DNA of 64,000 bases from the NCBI GenBank assembly GCA_017562135.1, contig QEYB01000637.1:124001-188000 (forward strand), in the 5' to 3' direction. How positions within the stretch are numbered: position 1 is the stretch's first letter; every line of letters starts with the position of its first letter. Under the pieces are notes generated by a model that searched no databases, was not told where the DNA came from, and saw only the letters and a list, made by a program, of their open reading frames with translations. This document shows positions 29,801-42,629 of this stretch, piece after piece. This DNA comes from Dipylidium caninum. Lineage: Eukaryota > Platyhelminthes > Cestoda > Cyclophyllidea > Dipylidiidae. A program made the position numbers and the translations under genes.

Positions 29801-32800
29801 ACGCGCGCTTTCTGCAATCAACACTCATCGCCCCAACACAAAACAAATTTGTGAACTTAGCTCATTTAATTTATTTTATCATAGCGGAAAGTCGGCATAA
29901 CAATGTTACTATGCCAATGACCTTGACTGGCCTCTCACAGTTGATGTGCACTTTGCTAAGGTCTTTCACGCATCTACACCCATGTGACTTGAAAAAATCT
30001 AGTAGCTGACTTATGGTCGCAATGTCAAAGAAATACTGCGATGTACTTATTATTATTCACAGTTGCCAGGTTGATAGTCGCGCTCCAAATTAGATTTGTC
30101 GCACACTGAATGAAAAAAAAATTAGGAAAGGGGCCGAAGAATAGGATGAATGATTTACTTCCGATAGTCGCAGTGGAGGGAGGATTTAAAACAAGGTAAA
30201 GGAAACACATTTTATGCCTCATTATCGATGCGATGATCTGCGTCAATCCGAAAGCTAGCTGGCAGCAAAGAAGAGGGGAAGTCAAATATTTGCAACTAAA
30301 GCGATTTTTTAGAGGGGAAAATATATCCAAAACTAAATTTTCAAATGTAAGAGAAACATCATTTGGTGAACCCGAAGCATATCCTATCAAAGATCTTATA
30401 TATTTGAGAATACGACGTCGGCTATAACGTTCCAGTCTAAGTGTCTGTAAATCTTGATTCACTTAAAAGTTGTATGTGACATTTCTACCAATTCTCGAAA
30501 CCACATTCACTCCATAAGTTAACTAACATTTGGGAATACAAGTAAGATTAATACATTATTCTAGTAGATATTGCAGCTCCCAGAGAACCTTATGGTTGAG
30601 AAGGCCGCCATAATGACATTGAAGTACTCGCATGCTCAACGACGCATCCCTTTACTCAAGACGGTCCTGGTAAATCTAAAAACTTTCTCTATGATATTAT
30701 AAAGTTCCAACATGTTATCAACCTTATGAGCTACTTAGTCCTTGGAAAATCTCGCTTAAGATTCTAAAGTAACCAAGTAAAATACGCCTCAACACGTAAA
30801 ACTCAGAGGACGCCTACAAATGACGAAAACATAGATGATCTCTGTTCTTACTTTTTGAACAATACGAGGACGCAGCCATGACGACTTTTCCCTTGCTTAA
30901 GGATGGGTATAAATTAACAGGAGGGTGGTATTTTTCAGGGAAAGTTTTGTAGCATACCACATTAATTGCACAATTTGTAAACCTGATCATCTACTCATTT
31001 AGTCGAAGCGGTATATCATTATTACGTTTGCGGTGCAACAGTTGAAAAGCCTTTATTGTAAGTGGTTAATAGAAAGCAGGGAAGCAATGGGAAATAGAGA
31101 TTATTGATACCACAAATGTGTAGGATTAAATCAGCACAAAGTAGATTCGAACTACCACTGAAGTACAATATCTCAAGTTCGTATGTAATTCATTCACTCA
31201 CTTTTGTACTATGGAGAACAGCTACGTCAGTAACATAAACTAGAGGCGGAAAAAGGAGCCAAAATGTTAAAGTATACTAAGCATTAAAATTTGCGTTTTA
31301 AAAGGCCCACATATATTGTAACGGACATGGGGCGTGTGGGCATGGTGGACGGATTATGGTGCAGTTTAGACAACTGTGAACAATAATCTTAGTATATAGC
31401 ACATTATTTAATCCAAATGGGGAATTGGATTTCGAAATCCGTTTTGGTAATTTAGTAGTGAAAGTCAATGCCGTTCTGATAACTTTTATAAATCGAAACA
31501 TGATTCCTCTAATCGACAAGTCAATCAAAATTCGTAATTTTCCCAGTCAAACCCTAATGTTTCTAGGCCACATTGTCAGAAACCGTTAGCATTTTATGGA
31601 GAGCTGGAAATAGGATATTGACTGCAAAACTATCGAAAACAATAATTATGCCGATAACTAAATTTTCGTTCCAGTGAAGAAGATTAGGAAGCGCTTAAAG
31701 TTAGGCATACACGCACACACATGCACAATAAGCAGACAGTCAAGAGAATTGTTACACTTGTACTGTAGTCGTTGATTTAAAGCTGACTGGGTGCACGCAC
31801 GCACGTACTTACGTATGCGTACGGGAAACGGTGGGAGGTGAGTGGGTGGGACGCACGAAGAGGGAAACAGGTGAGTGAGGGGTGTGGGGAAACAGATTCC
31901 ACCTCTTCGCAGGTACACGAACATTGTTACACAGCGACCGTTTCGGAATAAACCCAAGATTGGATGACGCTCCCCCTCCGCCTATTGTTGAGACGATGAG
32001 AAAAAGGTGGGGAAGGAGGGATGCTAGGGGAGGGTAGGAGGGGGGACCGGGGGTACGCATGAACTCTTCCCAAATCTCACGTGGACCACCCTCTCCTCAT
32101 TCCACGCTGCTTTACGGAAGAATGAATCCTGGCCGGGTATGGGGAAATGAGATGCAGAGTGTCGGGGGTGAGGGGCGGGGGAAGGTAGGGAACGGAGAGA
32201 CCGTTTTAGTGTAATTGTGAGCCGCAATCGTTACATACTCTTCTTCGTCTATAACTGCTCATTCGCTCACTCATGCAGAGGACACTAAAAGAGGGAGAGA
32301 GAAAGAGAGCGAGAGAGACAGAGGGAGGGAAAGAGCGAAGAATAAAAATTTTGATAATAATATTGGGCAGAAAGAAGGGATTAGTGCATAGGAAGCAATA
32401 ATGGATTGGTATTGACAACTAACGTCTTTAAATGAAAAATTTAATTCCCACTAACGTGCATAAGACATTTAAATTGAATGGATGATGGTTACAACCCTGT
32501 ATGTTTCATAAAAAACTCCTATCAGACTATAAAATATCAACTTAAATTGACGCATTGCGTTTCATCCAACAGCTTTAAGTAGACTGTACAGGATATTATA
32601 TCGAGGAAAAATGTAACATCTATTTCCGCAAACGATAAAACTCGTGTTTTAACATTGGCCCTGCATTTAAAATGTGTACCGTTAATAGCCGAGAGGTCTA
32701 TATGGTCGAGTGGGTAAGCTAAAAGAGTAAACATTTGTATGTTGGTTATAAGAAAAAATTATTAATTATTCGGCTAATTATTGTCTTGATTTCGGAGACC

Positions 32801-33387
32801 CACTCAAATGTTAAGGACTTATGGACTGACGATGTTGAAGGCTTTATTACTCGAATCATGCGCTATCATTTTAAATTAACATTCGAATTTATTCCCTTGA
32901 GTGTCATTCGAACTTCCTTCAGGGAATCTAAGACTAGAGCTCGTGAAAATAAACCAGCTTTTGTGGTAATGTAGCTTCCGACGTCTGACGTATGCGGAGA
33001 GACATGTTCCTAAACACATTATAGAATCATGGAAATATTTCTTCAGCCTATTGTGAAATCCCTGTTGAAAAATTATCAGATAAACATTGCACAGAGATAA
33101 TAGTTTACGAAACTTCGGCAGTTATGGTTGTACCAATTTTTCAATTAGCTAACGCATGACATCATTTCCTCTGTAAATTCACAGCAGATTTCGTGTGACA
33201 TTATCACACAGATATGATCACTGAATTTCTACGTTAAAAATGTTAGTTCAGTGGTGATCCAGCTGACAATCAAAGTGGGACAGCAGCATTGCCTTGTTTC
33301 CAGCCTCTCACATCTTCTTTTACGTCACTATGAGATTAGATGAGCCACAGTTGCATACTATACAGTCGGGCAACTGTAGTGCGAATG
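26888..33387. other. 6.5 kb tail-to-tail intergenic region
   Basis: It lies between the 3' ends of the GFI1-like and Notch-ligand genes. It contains a G-rich block at about 27540-27930, a GCATGCATGCATGCAT run near 28696-28711, a 145-codon minus-strand frame at 30025-30462 without recognisable similarity, and a purine-rich tract at 31800-32345. No exon with paired splice sites or known domain was seen. Confidence 0.5.
31800..32345 (+). repeat. Purine-rich (G/A) low-complexity tract
   Basis: The plus strand is strongly biased to purines. It has several G clusters (gggaggtgagtgggtggg at about 31830, ggggagggtaggagggggga near 32030, gtcgggggtgaggggcgggg near 32161) and an imperfect GA repeat at 32290-32335. 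It is preceded by a short GCAC repeat near 31793-31805. Such tracts can form G-quadruplex or triplex structures. The several overlapping minus-strand frames here are artefacts of the base bias. Confidence 0.65.
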
Positions 33388-33393
33388 TTTATT
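33388..33393 (-). terminator. Poly(A) signal of the Notch-ligand gene
   Basis: TTTATT on the plus strand is AATAAA on the minus strand, about 97 nt beyond the stop codon of the ligand gene. Confidence 0.55.
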
Positions 33394-33489
33394 CAACATC
33401 GGATATGAAATCACAGCTTATCGCTATGTATGAAAGCAAGATTAGTCCGTCAAATGCATTAAATATAAAATGATAAGTGCAAACAAGCT

Positions 33490-36400
33490 TTAAGGATATT
33501 CGCTGATGGATTTAAAAAACGAAGCCAGACTTCCAGATGATGTTGTACTGAGGCAGAGGTCATGAGGAAGCACTTTGGGTGTATTTGAGGAATGTGAGGA
33601 TGGTGCAACAGTACAGAAAGGCTTGTTTGATGTTAGGCAGGGGGATGTTATACAATCTAGCTCCGCTGACGTTGAGCCGGTCGATGATGGTTTGTAGGGT
33701 AATTGTGCGCTACTCATATAATTGACATCCAACTTGGGAGATTTCGACCTGAATGAATAGAATAGTCTACTCGTACTCCACAAGTAGGCGGTTTTATCAG
33801 AACGAGTTCCTGTCAAACAGGGTATTAGATTAACTGGATAATTGGAAATGTGAGAAATTTTAGCAGGCCTAAACAAAGATTTGCAACAGTCCAACCTCAT
33901 GTAAAATCTTATAAGGCAAGGTAGAACTCAATGTAGATCTAATGTCGTGGCCAATAGATTAAGGTTGTCAAAATGCAGAAAATTCTAATTTGATGATACA
34001 AGCATCAATTAGTTACTTTGCTTCTATGTTGAGGTTGCCCCCGCAACGGTACACTTATTAATTGTTGAAAGTGTTTAAGCATTGATTATGGACACACCTT
34101 TTTTTAAAACAAACACAGAGTACAAACCCAACGAAGGCCAGAAGAATAAGGCTAGTCCCAGCCGAAATTGTAATACGAAAAGTCGTCTCCTACGAATAGA
34201 GAAACTAATGCGAAATTACGTCCACATAATTTAAGCAGAAATTTTGGACCGAAAACGACATATTCAAGGCGATATTATGTGGTGTACTGCGCAAATGTTT
34301 ATTAAATTACAAGGCTTCGGATGGGATATAGGCCTAACATCATAAACTACTTTTGATTTACCCAAATTTTGCTAGCAATATGCGTTTCTGATTGTAATAT
34401 CCAGCGTGGCAAAGAAGTTAAATCATAATAAATCACGACGAAGATAAAAACTATCATTCCTTAAAATATTCTAATATTCTGGTTTTGGTTCAATAGTCAC
34501 CCTTTACGTACGAATAACTAATCGTACCGATTTAAGTAAAAAAGTTAGTTTAGATCTAGACCATTTCCTAGGTTTAGTAGCATGATAAAACGGTTTCTAA
34601 ACTTACATAGATGGCGACAGTCTTTGTCTCGCAATTTTCACCCCACCAACCGGCAACACATTCACAAAAGTAGTTCCCAGGCCTGTCCTTAAGATCTATG
34701 CATTTGCCTCCATTTTGGCAAAGTGTCTGGTTGGTCCCTATAGCGACCAGACATGCAGGTCTACGTTGGTCGCAACGTTGACCCTCCCAGTCGTGGTCGC
34801 AAGTACACTGGAAGGAAATATTGTGAACACCGACTGGCAAGCATGTGCCATGACCTGAGCAGGCGCCATGCTCTGGGGCACAAGGATTGTAACCTAGATG
34901 GCATTGAGGACCTGCAAAAGAGGTTAACAGAAATTATGAACTGTAGTTTGCATGCTGCTAAGATTATACGACTTGAGTCTGGCCCCCTCTGTATCAAGGC
35001 CATTTAATTATTTGGCCTGGTAGATACCATGCAGTAGAAATTGTACGTAGAGTAGACTCACGGTATGAATTTATCATAACTGTGTATTTACGCCTCGTCC
35101 AGGCGTATTTAAGGCCTACAATCACCATAATCAACAACCCCAATATCATCAGCTTATTTTTGCTAACTTAACACGCTTTAATTTTTCATAACGAAGTGTT
35201 ATGTAGTTAACATATTATCGAGGAAAACGAACTAGTAAAATGCCGAAGGTTAAGAAGTGAGATTGGCACCTCGATTTATGGCATTAACATATTGGAAAAA
35301 ATATAATAATTTTAGCGGGCATACACCCTTCAACAAAATACTGTTTTCAACATGGTTTAGCAGTATTTCACATCGTAAATAAAGTGATTGACAAATGCTT
35401 AAGCAAGTTGGTCTAACTTCATCAATAACCTAAGAATAAGTATGGAAAAGATGGAGGCACTTTGATGATGGTGTATAATGGAATCGAATGTCAACCCTAT
35501 CACATTTGGCTCGTCAAAATTTGCTCATTGAGAATCCTCTTGGACTATGGGTTTGCTATTCTAGGCGGTTTAATATGCTTCGAGGAATGTTTTTTTGCAA
35601 GTAGATGAATTAAATTATTCCCAACAGACGTTGATTAAAATTAATTCCATCTCCATTCCAATGCGGTACCGGTTAGAACATATTGGAAGGTCACTACACC
35701 ATATCACAATTTGAGGTCTAGATTCATAATAGACGGTTATTTAACAATAGATAAGACATGTACCTCTTAGTTAATCCATTTAAATATTGCGACTTGTGTG
35801 ATGCATCAAGATCAGACCTAAAGCCAAATAATGACAATAGGGAACAAGATAGTTTATACTGAATTAGGAGAAGCATCTTCAATATTAAAAGTCAGCTAGA
35901 TCAACAGCTAATAATTATTCAATAAAATAAACTACGACAATTCTTTTATAGCGTAAACAATGAGTATTGAGTAGATACGTAGATAGGCTGGTCACTTCCC
36001 GATTAGACATTGACTCTCACCGAAAGGAAAAGAAAGGAAGTACTTTTGCATCTGTAAGTGTTTACCTGACGTATCTTCGCACCAACACTCAAAACCAGAA
36101 GGGGTGTTTTTGCACACGGCAAATTCAGCACAAGTGTGGTCCACGCAATAATCTCGGAGGTCGCATTCAACACCCATAAACCCTAGTTATTAAAAATTTG
36201 GAGAAATTACAAGATTGTTATTTACTTAGAGTAAGAATCTATGTGTGCGAATTGGACTTTATCTGATTCCAAAACTCGCGACAGATACGGTGGAGGTGAA
36301 TAAACACCATTAACCTTAAATCTGTAATTTTAAGAAATAAGCAGTATATAACTAACGAAGCATACAAAGGAATTGCGTCTGGAAACCGATGATGTACTAG

Positions 36401-39119
36401 CATGACAATAAAATGTACCATACATGCATAATTTGAATGATTTTGATACCACAAATATTATGAAATAATATAATCGTAATGATTTAGCTGAAACTGAAAA
36501 ACGCATGGGTGGGATGCCATTGATAAGATGACTGGCTTCCATTACAGACGTTAATTTTTGTAACTGGAATCAGTACCTCGTTTACACTTTTTGTAGCCAC
36601 TCATATCACAGGCGTAGCGCTCCGGCACGGGTATACATTTCCGACTGCAATCGCCTCCATAGAAGAAATGTGCACACACGATGTGTCCATAACTCTGTAG
36701 TCTACAGCGACACCACAGGTTCCAGACATAATAAATTATAGGGGAAAAACTTTTGTGCCTCTCTACCGAAAGCACCCTGAACAAAATATGCTTATATGCA
36801 GGAATGTGAATTATAATCGACCGGGGGACGATTGGTTTGCTTAAACGGTCTTTAGAATAATGATAAGTTGATATATGAGATCTTCCCATGTGCCAGGTAA
36901 TTGGTCATCATTTGGCCAACAGGCAAACACTTCGAAGATAGTGATAAGGACAAAATTGGGATTTGGAACTTGTCGTCTGAGACCTATGAATAAATGAGAT
37001 ATCGATACTCAAAGTAAGCGTAAATGCCGATGCGTTTACATTATGAGGCTAAACACAGTTGGTCACTTTTTGATATATATAGTAAACATTTTTTTGTTCT
37101 TGCGTAAACAAAATTTTCAGAAGGCAGTAATATTTCTTATTACCGATGTTTAGAATTAAACAGAAATACCTGACTTTGTTGACAAAGTTAACCTCCTCGC
37201 GCACCATACGAAAAGCGGCAGCAGTATTGGGAATTTCGGCAAGGATAAGATTACCTCTAAACCGGGCGATTGAATCAGGTGTACCCGACTGGTCCTGATC
37301 CCATGCTTCAACGACAACATCCAAACTCTTCTGTATAAACGAAAGTCCACCTTATTAAAGATTAATTTCGAAAAAAAGTGAAAATTAGGCAAAGAGGTCT
37401 CTGTGATATGAAAGAATTCTAATCATCGAAAAATTGGTTCATGTTTTCCTTACAGTTAGCAATTAAATTAATAGGTTAGAACTCATGCTCTTTTACTTTT
37501 CACCTAAAGTATTAGATGCAATCAGTCAAGTAAATTTCACAACACTGCAAAGCAGTGAAAAATTTAAATATGCACCAAAACGCAAATTAGCTATATATAA
37601 ATTAAAGCCACAATTCCTGCACTTTTCGACAAAACAACGCCGCTGCCAGCTCCTAATCAATTTAGAATTTATAATCCTTGATTTCCATTAGATTTACTGT
37701 AGCTAACATAAGTTATAGAACCAGGGCAAAATTTACAAAGTCGGTCAATGGAAAAGTTGGTTGAAAAGTGTGAGGAAAAGTGTGGTTGACGAAACATATA
37801 TACGTGGATTGATTATCCTCTGCTATCCCAGTCTACAATTCAAAATCTTTCCAAGCATAAAACAAACAGTAAATTTGCACAAGAAAGTTCCAATTAAATA
37901 GAAGAAATGCTCAAAGGAGTTTGCTAGGCATACACATTCGAGGAAAATATTAATAATGAAGTGACAAAAAAATGCAGCCAACAGCTCTACAAATAGCGAA
38001 ATATCTAATTTAACAAGCAGACAGAGGAATTATTTGTAATTAGAGACTAACTGGAAAAGGATTTTTCAGGGGAAATGTAATCGCCGCTTGACCGACGTGT
38101 GTGTCTTTCGAGAACTTCGTTTGGTGGTAAAACAAGTCGCACGACCTTAGAAGCACGAAAAATAACCAGATATTATAGTGGCTCATTTTATGATCAAATG
38201 GACTAACTAAAGAATGCTTACCAGCCACCTTGACTTGTAATGCAAATTGTAAAATAAACATCACATTTTGTTAAAGGCCACGGATCACAGGTTTGACCAT
38301 TCGGGAGCCTTCCATCGAGGCTTTCGAAGTAGAAACTCAATTTGACTTCACCTACTACTTCCTTGTAAGAGAAAAAAACTTTCGGTCTAAGCATTGAGTG
38401 GAATATCTCGAACCTTATAGAAGGATGTTGCAAAGAATGTGTATTTAGGATTATTTGATGGAGTCCATGGAGTCCAGAACAATTCTTTGGGCAAGATTAT
38501 CCATTTAATACCTGGGACAATCACTCGTATCTCCCAAATTTGACTAGTCAATAGCAATATTAAATGTTACTAATTCCTCATAATGGGGATAGAGGAGACT
38601 CCAAAATGCCTTAATGCAAAACGCATCTATAACAGAAAACTGTGTTGCTCAAATATGGAAAGAAAAGTGTAAAAGCGAACTGTTCATTATTTCTGTCGCT
38701 TTTAAATACATAAAGATAGTTGAAAATGATCGGATATATAGGTGCTCTGGAGTGTGCAAACGAAGAATGGCTTTATATTATCATAAAAAGGCGAGGGTAG
38801 AAGGTCAACAATGTGATGTCTGTGACACTTCTATAGAGGAAATTCATCCGATTTATATCCAGATCAGAATTAACCGCAACCATTAATATTTTTAGAAAGA
38901 TACGCACTTACGAGAGGCGTAATTATAGGTTCTCAAATAGACTTATTTATTATTAATGTGATATCAATTGTGGAAACTTAATTTTAAGCCAGCATTTGAT
39001 GACAAATTCATCTTCCGGTTCGATTTCTTGGGGTAAAAAGAATTGGCTATGCTTACTTGTGAGATGTCGGCAGCGAGGATGCGGGCAAGCCACAAAAGTG
39101 TCAAATATGGTACTCGCAT
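33490..39119 (-). CDS. Notch ligand of the DSL family (Delta/Serrate-like), 500 aa
   Basis: A type I membrane ligand that would activate Notch on neighbouring cells. Exons in transcript order: 39119-39057, 38361-38222, 38145-38052, 37330-37170, 36701-36577, 36182-36066, 34911-34607, 34189-34098, 33895-33490. Phases close at all eight junctions. Residues 1-21 are a signal peptide (PYLTLLWLARILAA). Residues 22-152 form the MNNL/C2-like region (EVKLSFYFESLDGRLPNG, LDVVVEAWDQD). Residues 154-200 are a DSL domain with six cysteines (HFFYGGDCSRKC, GYKKCKRGFMGVEC). Three EGF-like modules follow to about 330 (CQNGGKCIDL, YFCECVAGWWGENC). A transmembrane segment lies at about 343-362 (SLILLAFVGFVLCVCFKK), then a Ser-rich tail of about 135 residues. 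The DSL loop lacks the usual RPRDD stretch. Canonical Delta has more EGF repeats. Delta versus Jagged cannot be decided; no Jagged-type cysteine-rich domain is present. Confidence 0.9.
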
Positions 39120-42100
39120 TTAAAGTTACCAGTCGTCAAGACAATGCGTTAATAAATGATGGAATTAGCCACACTCTCTCCACAATACTGCAGTCAAATT
39201 CGACGGAGTAATAGGCCGTTTCGTTTATAAACAACAGCTTCACCATGCGCACGTTACAGCTGTCAAACCTGTTGTGTGCGACCGTTTGTAACCACGTCAA
39301 GGTACCTTGGAAGTGCGCATCACTGGACTTACGAAGAAAATCAATTAATTGTCCTGGTGATTAGGACACTTAACCTAGTAAATTAAGGTGTCTTGGAACA
39401 AACGGCGGATTCCGAAACTAGCGCATAATGACCACAATAAATGTCCCAATACAAACCGACTCCTTTTGAGACGGGCGAAAGAGTAAATGGATCAAAGTAA
39501 GTTAGCGAGAGGCATCCATATTTAGTGATGTGATTATCTCATTAATCTCTTACCATTCTTGGACTTAAAGGGAAGCATAGTTTCACACACTTACTAATAT
39601 AAATGATTTCGCAATATGAACAGCGTGATAAGGTTAACGTTAGCCCAAGTGAGTACTCTCTGTAAGTGGTTGAAAGTGGTGAATTTCAAGGTGGATCAAA
39701 TAGTGGTATTTTGAAACCCGCCTAAAATCGTGTAAATTCGAAAAAAATAATTTAAAATAATACGCGCGATTTTCTAAAAGTTAAAATTTTAATAACAGGC
39801 TGGTATTAATTTGCCATAGATTAGCATTTGTTTTTCATAACTTTTTCCACCTTGAGAAATCTCGCAACCATTTAAGCTTCAAGGCTACAGCTTGAGTATG
39901 TTGACCATCTATGATTCATCATTAAATAGTTACTTTACCCGCCTAACAAACGCTATAATTGCGGAATTTGTTTAAAGCAATTCGTGTTCATCTATCACAG
40001 TATGGCGATTGTGATTGTGCCGTTCTTTGTGAGCTTAGTGCACGAAGCCTCTTTTGAAATTTTATCACAATGAATAGTGCGCCTTATTTAAAACATTTTA
40101 GAGGTAACTATTTTTTGGATATCTAGATGCAATCGAGTAGTTGGTTTGGGGGCCGTTATTTTTCACGGCTATTTATAAATGAAATTGAGCTTCGTTTCTA
40201 TCTCCTCTCTATCTTGTTTCCCATTTCACTCAGTCCTGTAAATTCCAATAATTGCATTGTATCGAAACAAATCACTTAGTACAGAGAAGTCTCATCCACG
40301 TGCCCATTATTATTATTTCGGGCTTTGGCTATACGTATTACTTTAATTGCTGCATTAAATAGGATGAAATTGGAGTTTGTTTTCTTTACAAAGCATTCTT
40401 TAATTTGAACTTAATCAACTCAATATTTCTGAGCTTGCATTTTTTTCAACAGCAATGAATTGTCCTGAGTTTCTTCATGTAATATTTGTATGAAAGTAGG
40501 CAATTCGCTTACTATGTTTGCTAATCCATCATATATTCTCTAATAGAATCATTAATTCGTCACGGGAAAAAGATATTCAACTTAAAAGCAATCTATAGCA
40601 CGAATTTATCTAATCGTGAAAATTTTGTTTTTAAATACCTTTCGTAATATTTGTTTCAAAATTGCGCCAGCACTTCTATACTCTTACGAGTATTTAAATC
40701 AGGCTTTCACACAAATATTTAAAGGTTGAAATCAACAGGCAATAAATTTCCAGGTACAATAACAATATTTATTGTAAACAAAGTGTCCCCAATTTTGCTA
40801 TTTACGTTATGACTTATGGTCTTCCTGATATGTTTCATTCTGGTACAATTTATTTGCCGATTTGAAAATTTTTCCGCACTATTAACCTCGGATAGTAGGG
40901 TCGGTCTGGCTGCTCGCTGGTCTTCTGTTATACCAGTAGACAAATAGGCGGTCAGCTGTGTATTGCTAAATAAGGGATATTATGGTATGTTTAAGAGTAC
41001 CTATCAATTCAATGCACATACTTTACATTATATATTCAACTTATTCGCTAGTAGCGAGAAAGTTGCCTCTCATTCTCTATTCTACACACTATTACCCTTT
41101 TTGGCAATGTTCATGCTCTCTTGCGAACAAACACCACAAAGATTCAGCACTTTAAGAGACGCAAATTAGATAGTGATAGAGGTGCGTGAATTTATACACC
41201 GGGAGAAAAATTAAAGTCCATATTAATTGCTCTTTTGAAACAAGAAGTAAGCAAACTGTTGAACAAATGTTTAGTGCTTAATTAAAAAACAATATACGAA
41301 CTTGTTAAAATTGTTACTCCTCAAGTTTAATCACTTTGTGTTTTTAACTAACATAAAACTTTAAATTAAACTCAGAAAACAAACTACGGATCTGTTCCAG
41401 TCCATCACGCCTGAGCTTTTAAATTATAGTAAGGTATGTTACCACGTTATGCCCTGGATACCTGTAGGATCTTGGTCCAGACATTTCGTCTAAATGTTAA
41501 TGACTTGCGTCTGAATTAATTTATTATATAAAGTAGGGGAATGACTAATTTCATTTAACGGTTATGTATAACATGATTCAGGCCTTGTAGACAAACAATT
41601 AAGGTGAATAAGCTTCCAATTAATGCGCATTAAGTCGATTCCATTGAAACAGTTGTCTACAACCCAGCAGATAGGCACAGATTCCATGCTGGAACTTAGT
41701 ACGCATTGGTGAATAATCCATGTGTATGCGAAAATAAATCAAATTGGTAAAACCCATTTGGTGCCTCATTCTTCTGTTAAGTCCTATGAAACTTTTATGC
41801 CAACAACAGGACCTTCATTGAGGGGCTAAATGGTACAATAAATTCCCGTAAATAGCTGCAAAACGTAACATTTACATACGAAATTGGCTAGAATTGATTA
41901 TAAGGTCACCGCCTACATAAGGATTCTTCTATCAATCACCTCCAAATTGGATTTTTTAGTACAAAGAGCATCTATAGAAGGCATTTATCAACGAATTAAA
42001 ACATGTTTGAAGGGATGTACCCTTTTTGCCCTTCATATGCACATCTTGTACCATAATTTGGTTATTTCGCCAAGATACAGGGAAACTAAACATTTACTAA

Positions 42101-42618
42101 GCATAACTTAGGTCTGACAAATGATCTCTCATTGAGCCTACACTAAAATGTCGCCTGCCAGTGGCAAAGTAGTAAATCAAAATAGATTTTCACCTTTCTG
42201 CTTCTTCGTTCTAATATGGGGAAATGTAATTAAAACCAATTACAATGAATTGGTGTAATTAAACGTATTTTCTTGAGTTTGGGGACAAGATGCTTCCTAT
42301 TTTGTGTTTTGAAGTCTAAGAGGATAGATTTTGAGGAATTAGGAGGAAAACGTTACTATTATATGCAGATTACTGACTTCGCTGCAAATGCCCAACTACC
42401 GATCAGCATTCGCATGGATTATCTTTTCGACAGCCACTCTCATTTCTAATTTTCTTTAGTCATAAGTACTTGATACAACAACAACCAAGACCAAAAAGAC
42501 GTATTTTTAGACCATTCATAACCTTTCTCGTGGGATGACACCTGTTAACAGCATGCTAACACAAAGAAGCACATTCTTTGTCAATCGTTTTCTTTCGGTC
42601 CAGGGGCGCGCGTGTACA
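39120..42618. promoter_or_regulatory. Head-to-head intergenic region between Notch ligand and RhoGEF
   Basis: About 3.5 kb that must hold the promoters of both divergent genes. On the minus strand a TATAAATAG sequence (plus 40169-40177) lies 1.05 kb before the ligand ATG and could be a TATA box of an upstream non-coding exon. Frames at 40719-40943 (minus) and 41884-42111 (plus) have no recognisable similarity. No other exon was found. Confidence 0.35.
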
Positions 42619-42629
42619 ATGAAGTTCAG
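42619..42629 (+). CDS. Possible 11-nt first coding exon of the RhoGEF gene
   Basis: ATGAAGTTCAG followed by GTTTGT gives Met-Lys-Phe plus two bases (phase 2). The DH exon at 43875 begins, after its acceptor, with one base and then an open frame (EIDS) ahead of the internal Met at 43888, so the phases fit and would add M-K-F-S-E-I-D-S. Such a short match can be accidental. Translation may equally start at 43888, or further exons may exist. Confidence 0.25.

Noticed and set aside
30025..30462. A 145-codon minus-strand frame.
   Set aside because: No recognisable domain, biased composition, and no splice or poly(A) context. Most likely a chance open frame.
31143..31222. tRNA-like sequence on the minus strand with a 7-bp acceptor-like pairing and a T-arm containing TTCGAAT.
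   Set aside because: The middle is too long, there is no D arm or anticodon stem, and no A box matches. It is probably chance, or at best a tRNA-derived relic.
31658..32418. Several overlapping minus-strand frames rich in Pro, Ser and Leu.
   Set aside because: They arise from the purine-rich plus strand being read in reverse, with no homology or splice structure.
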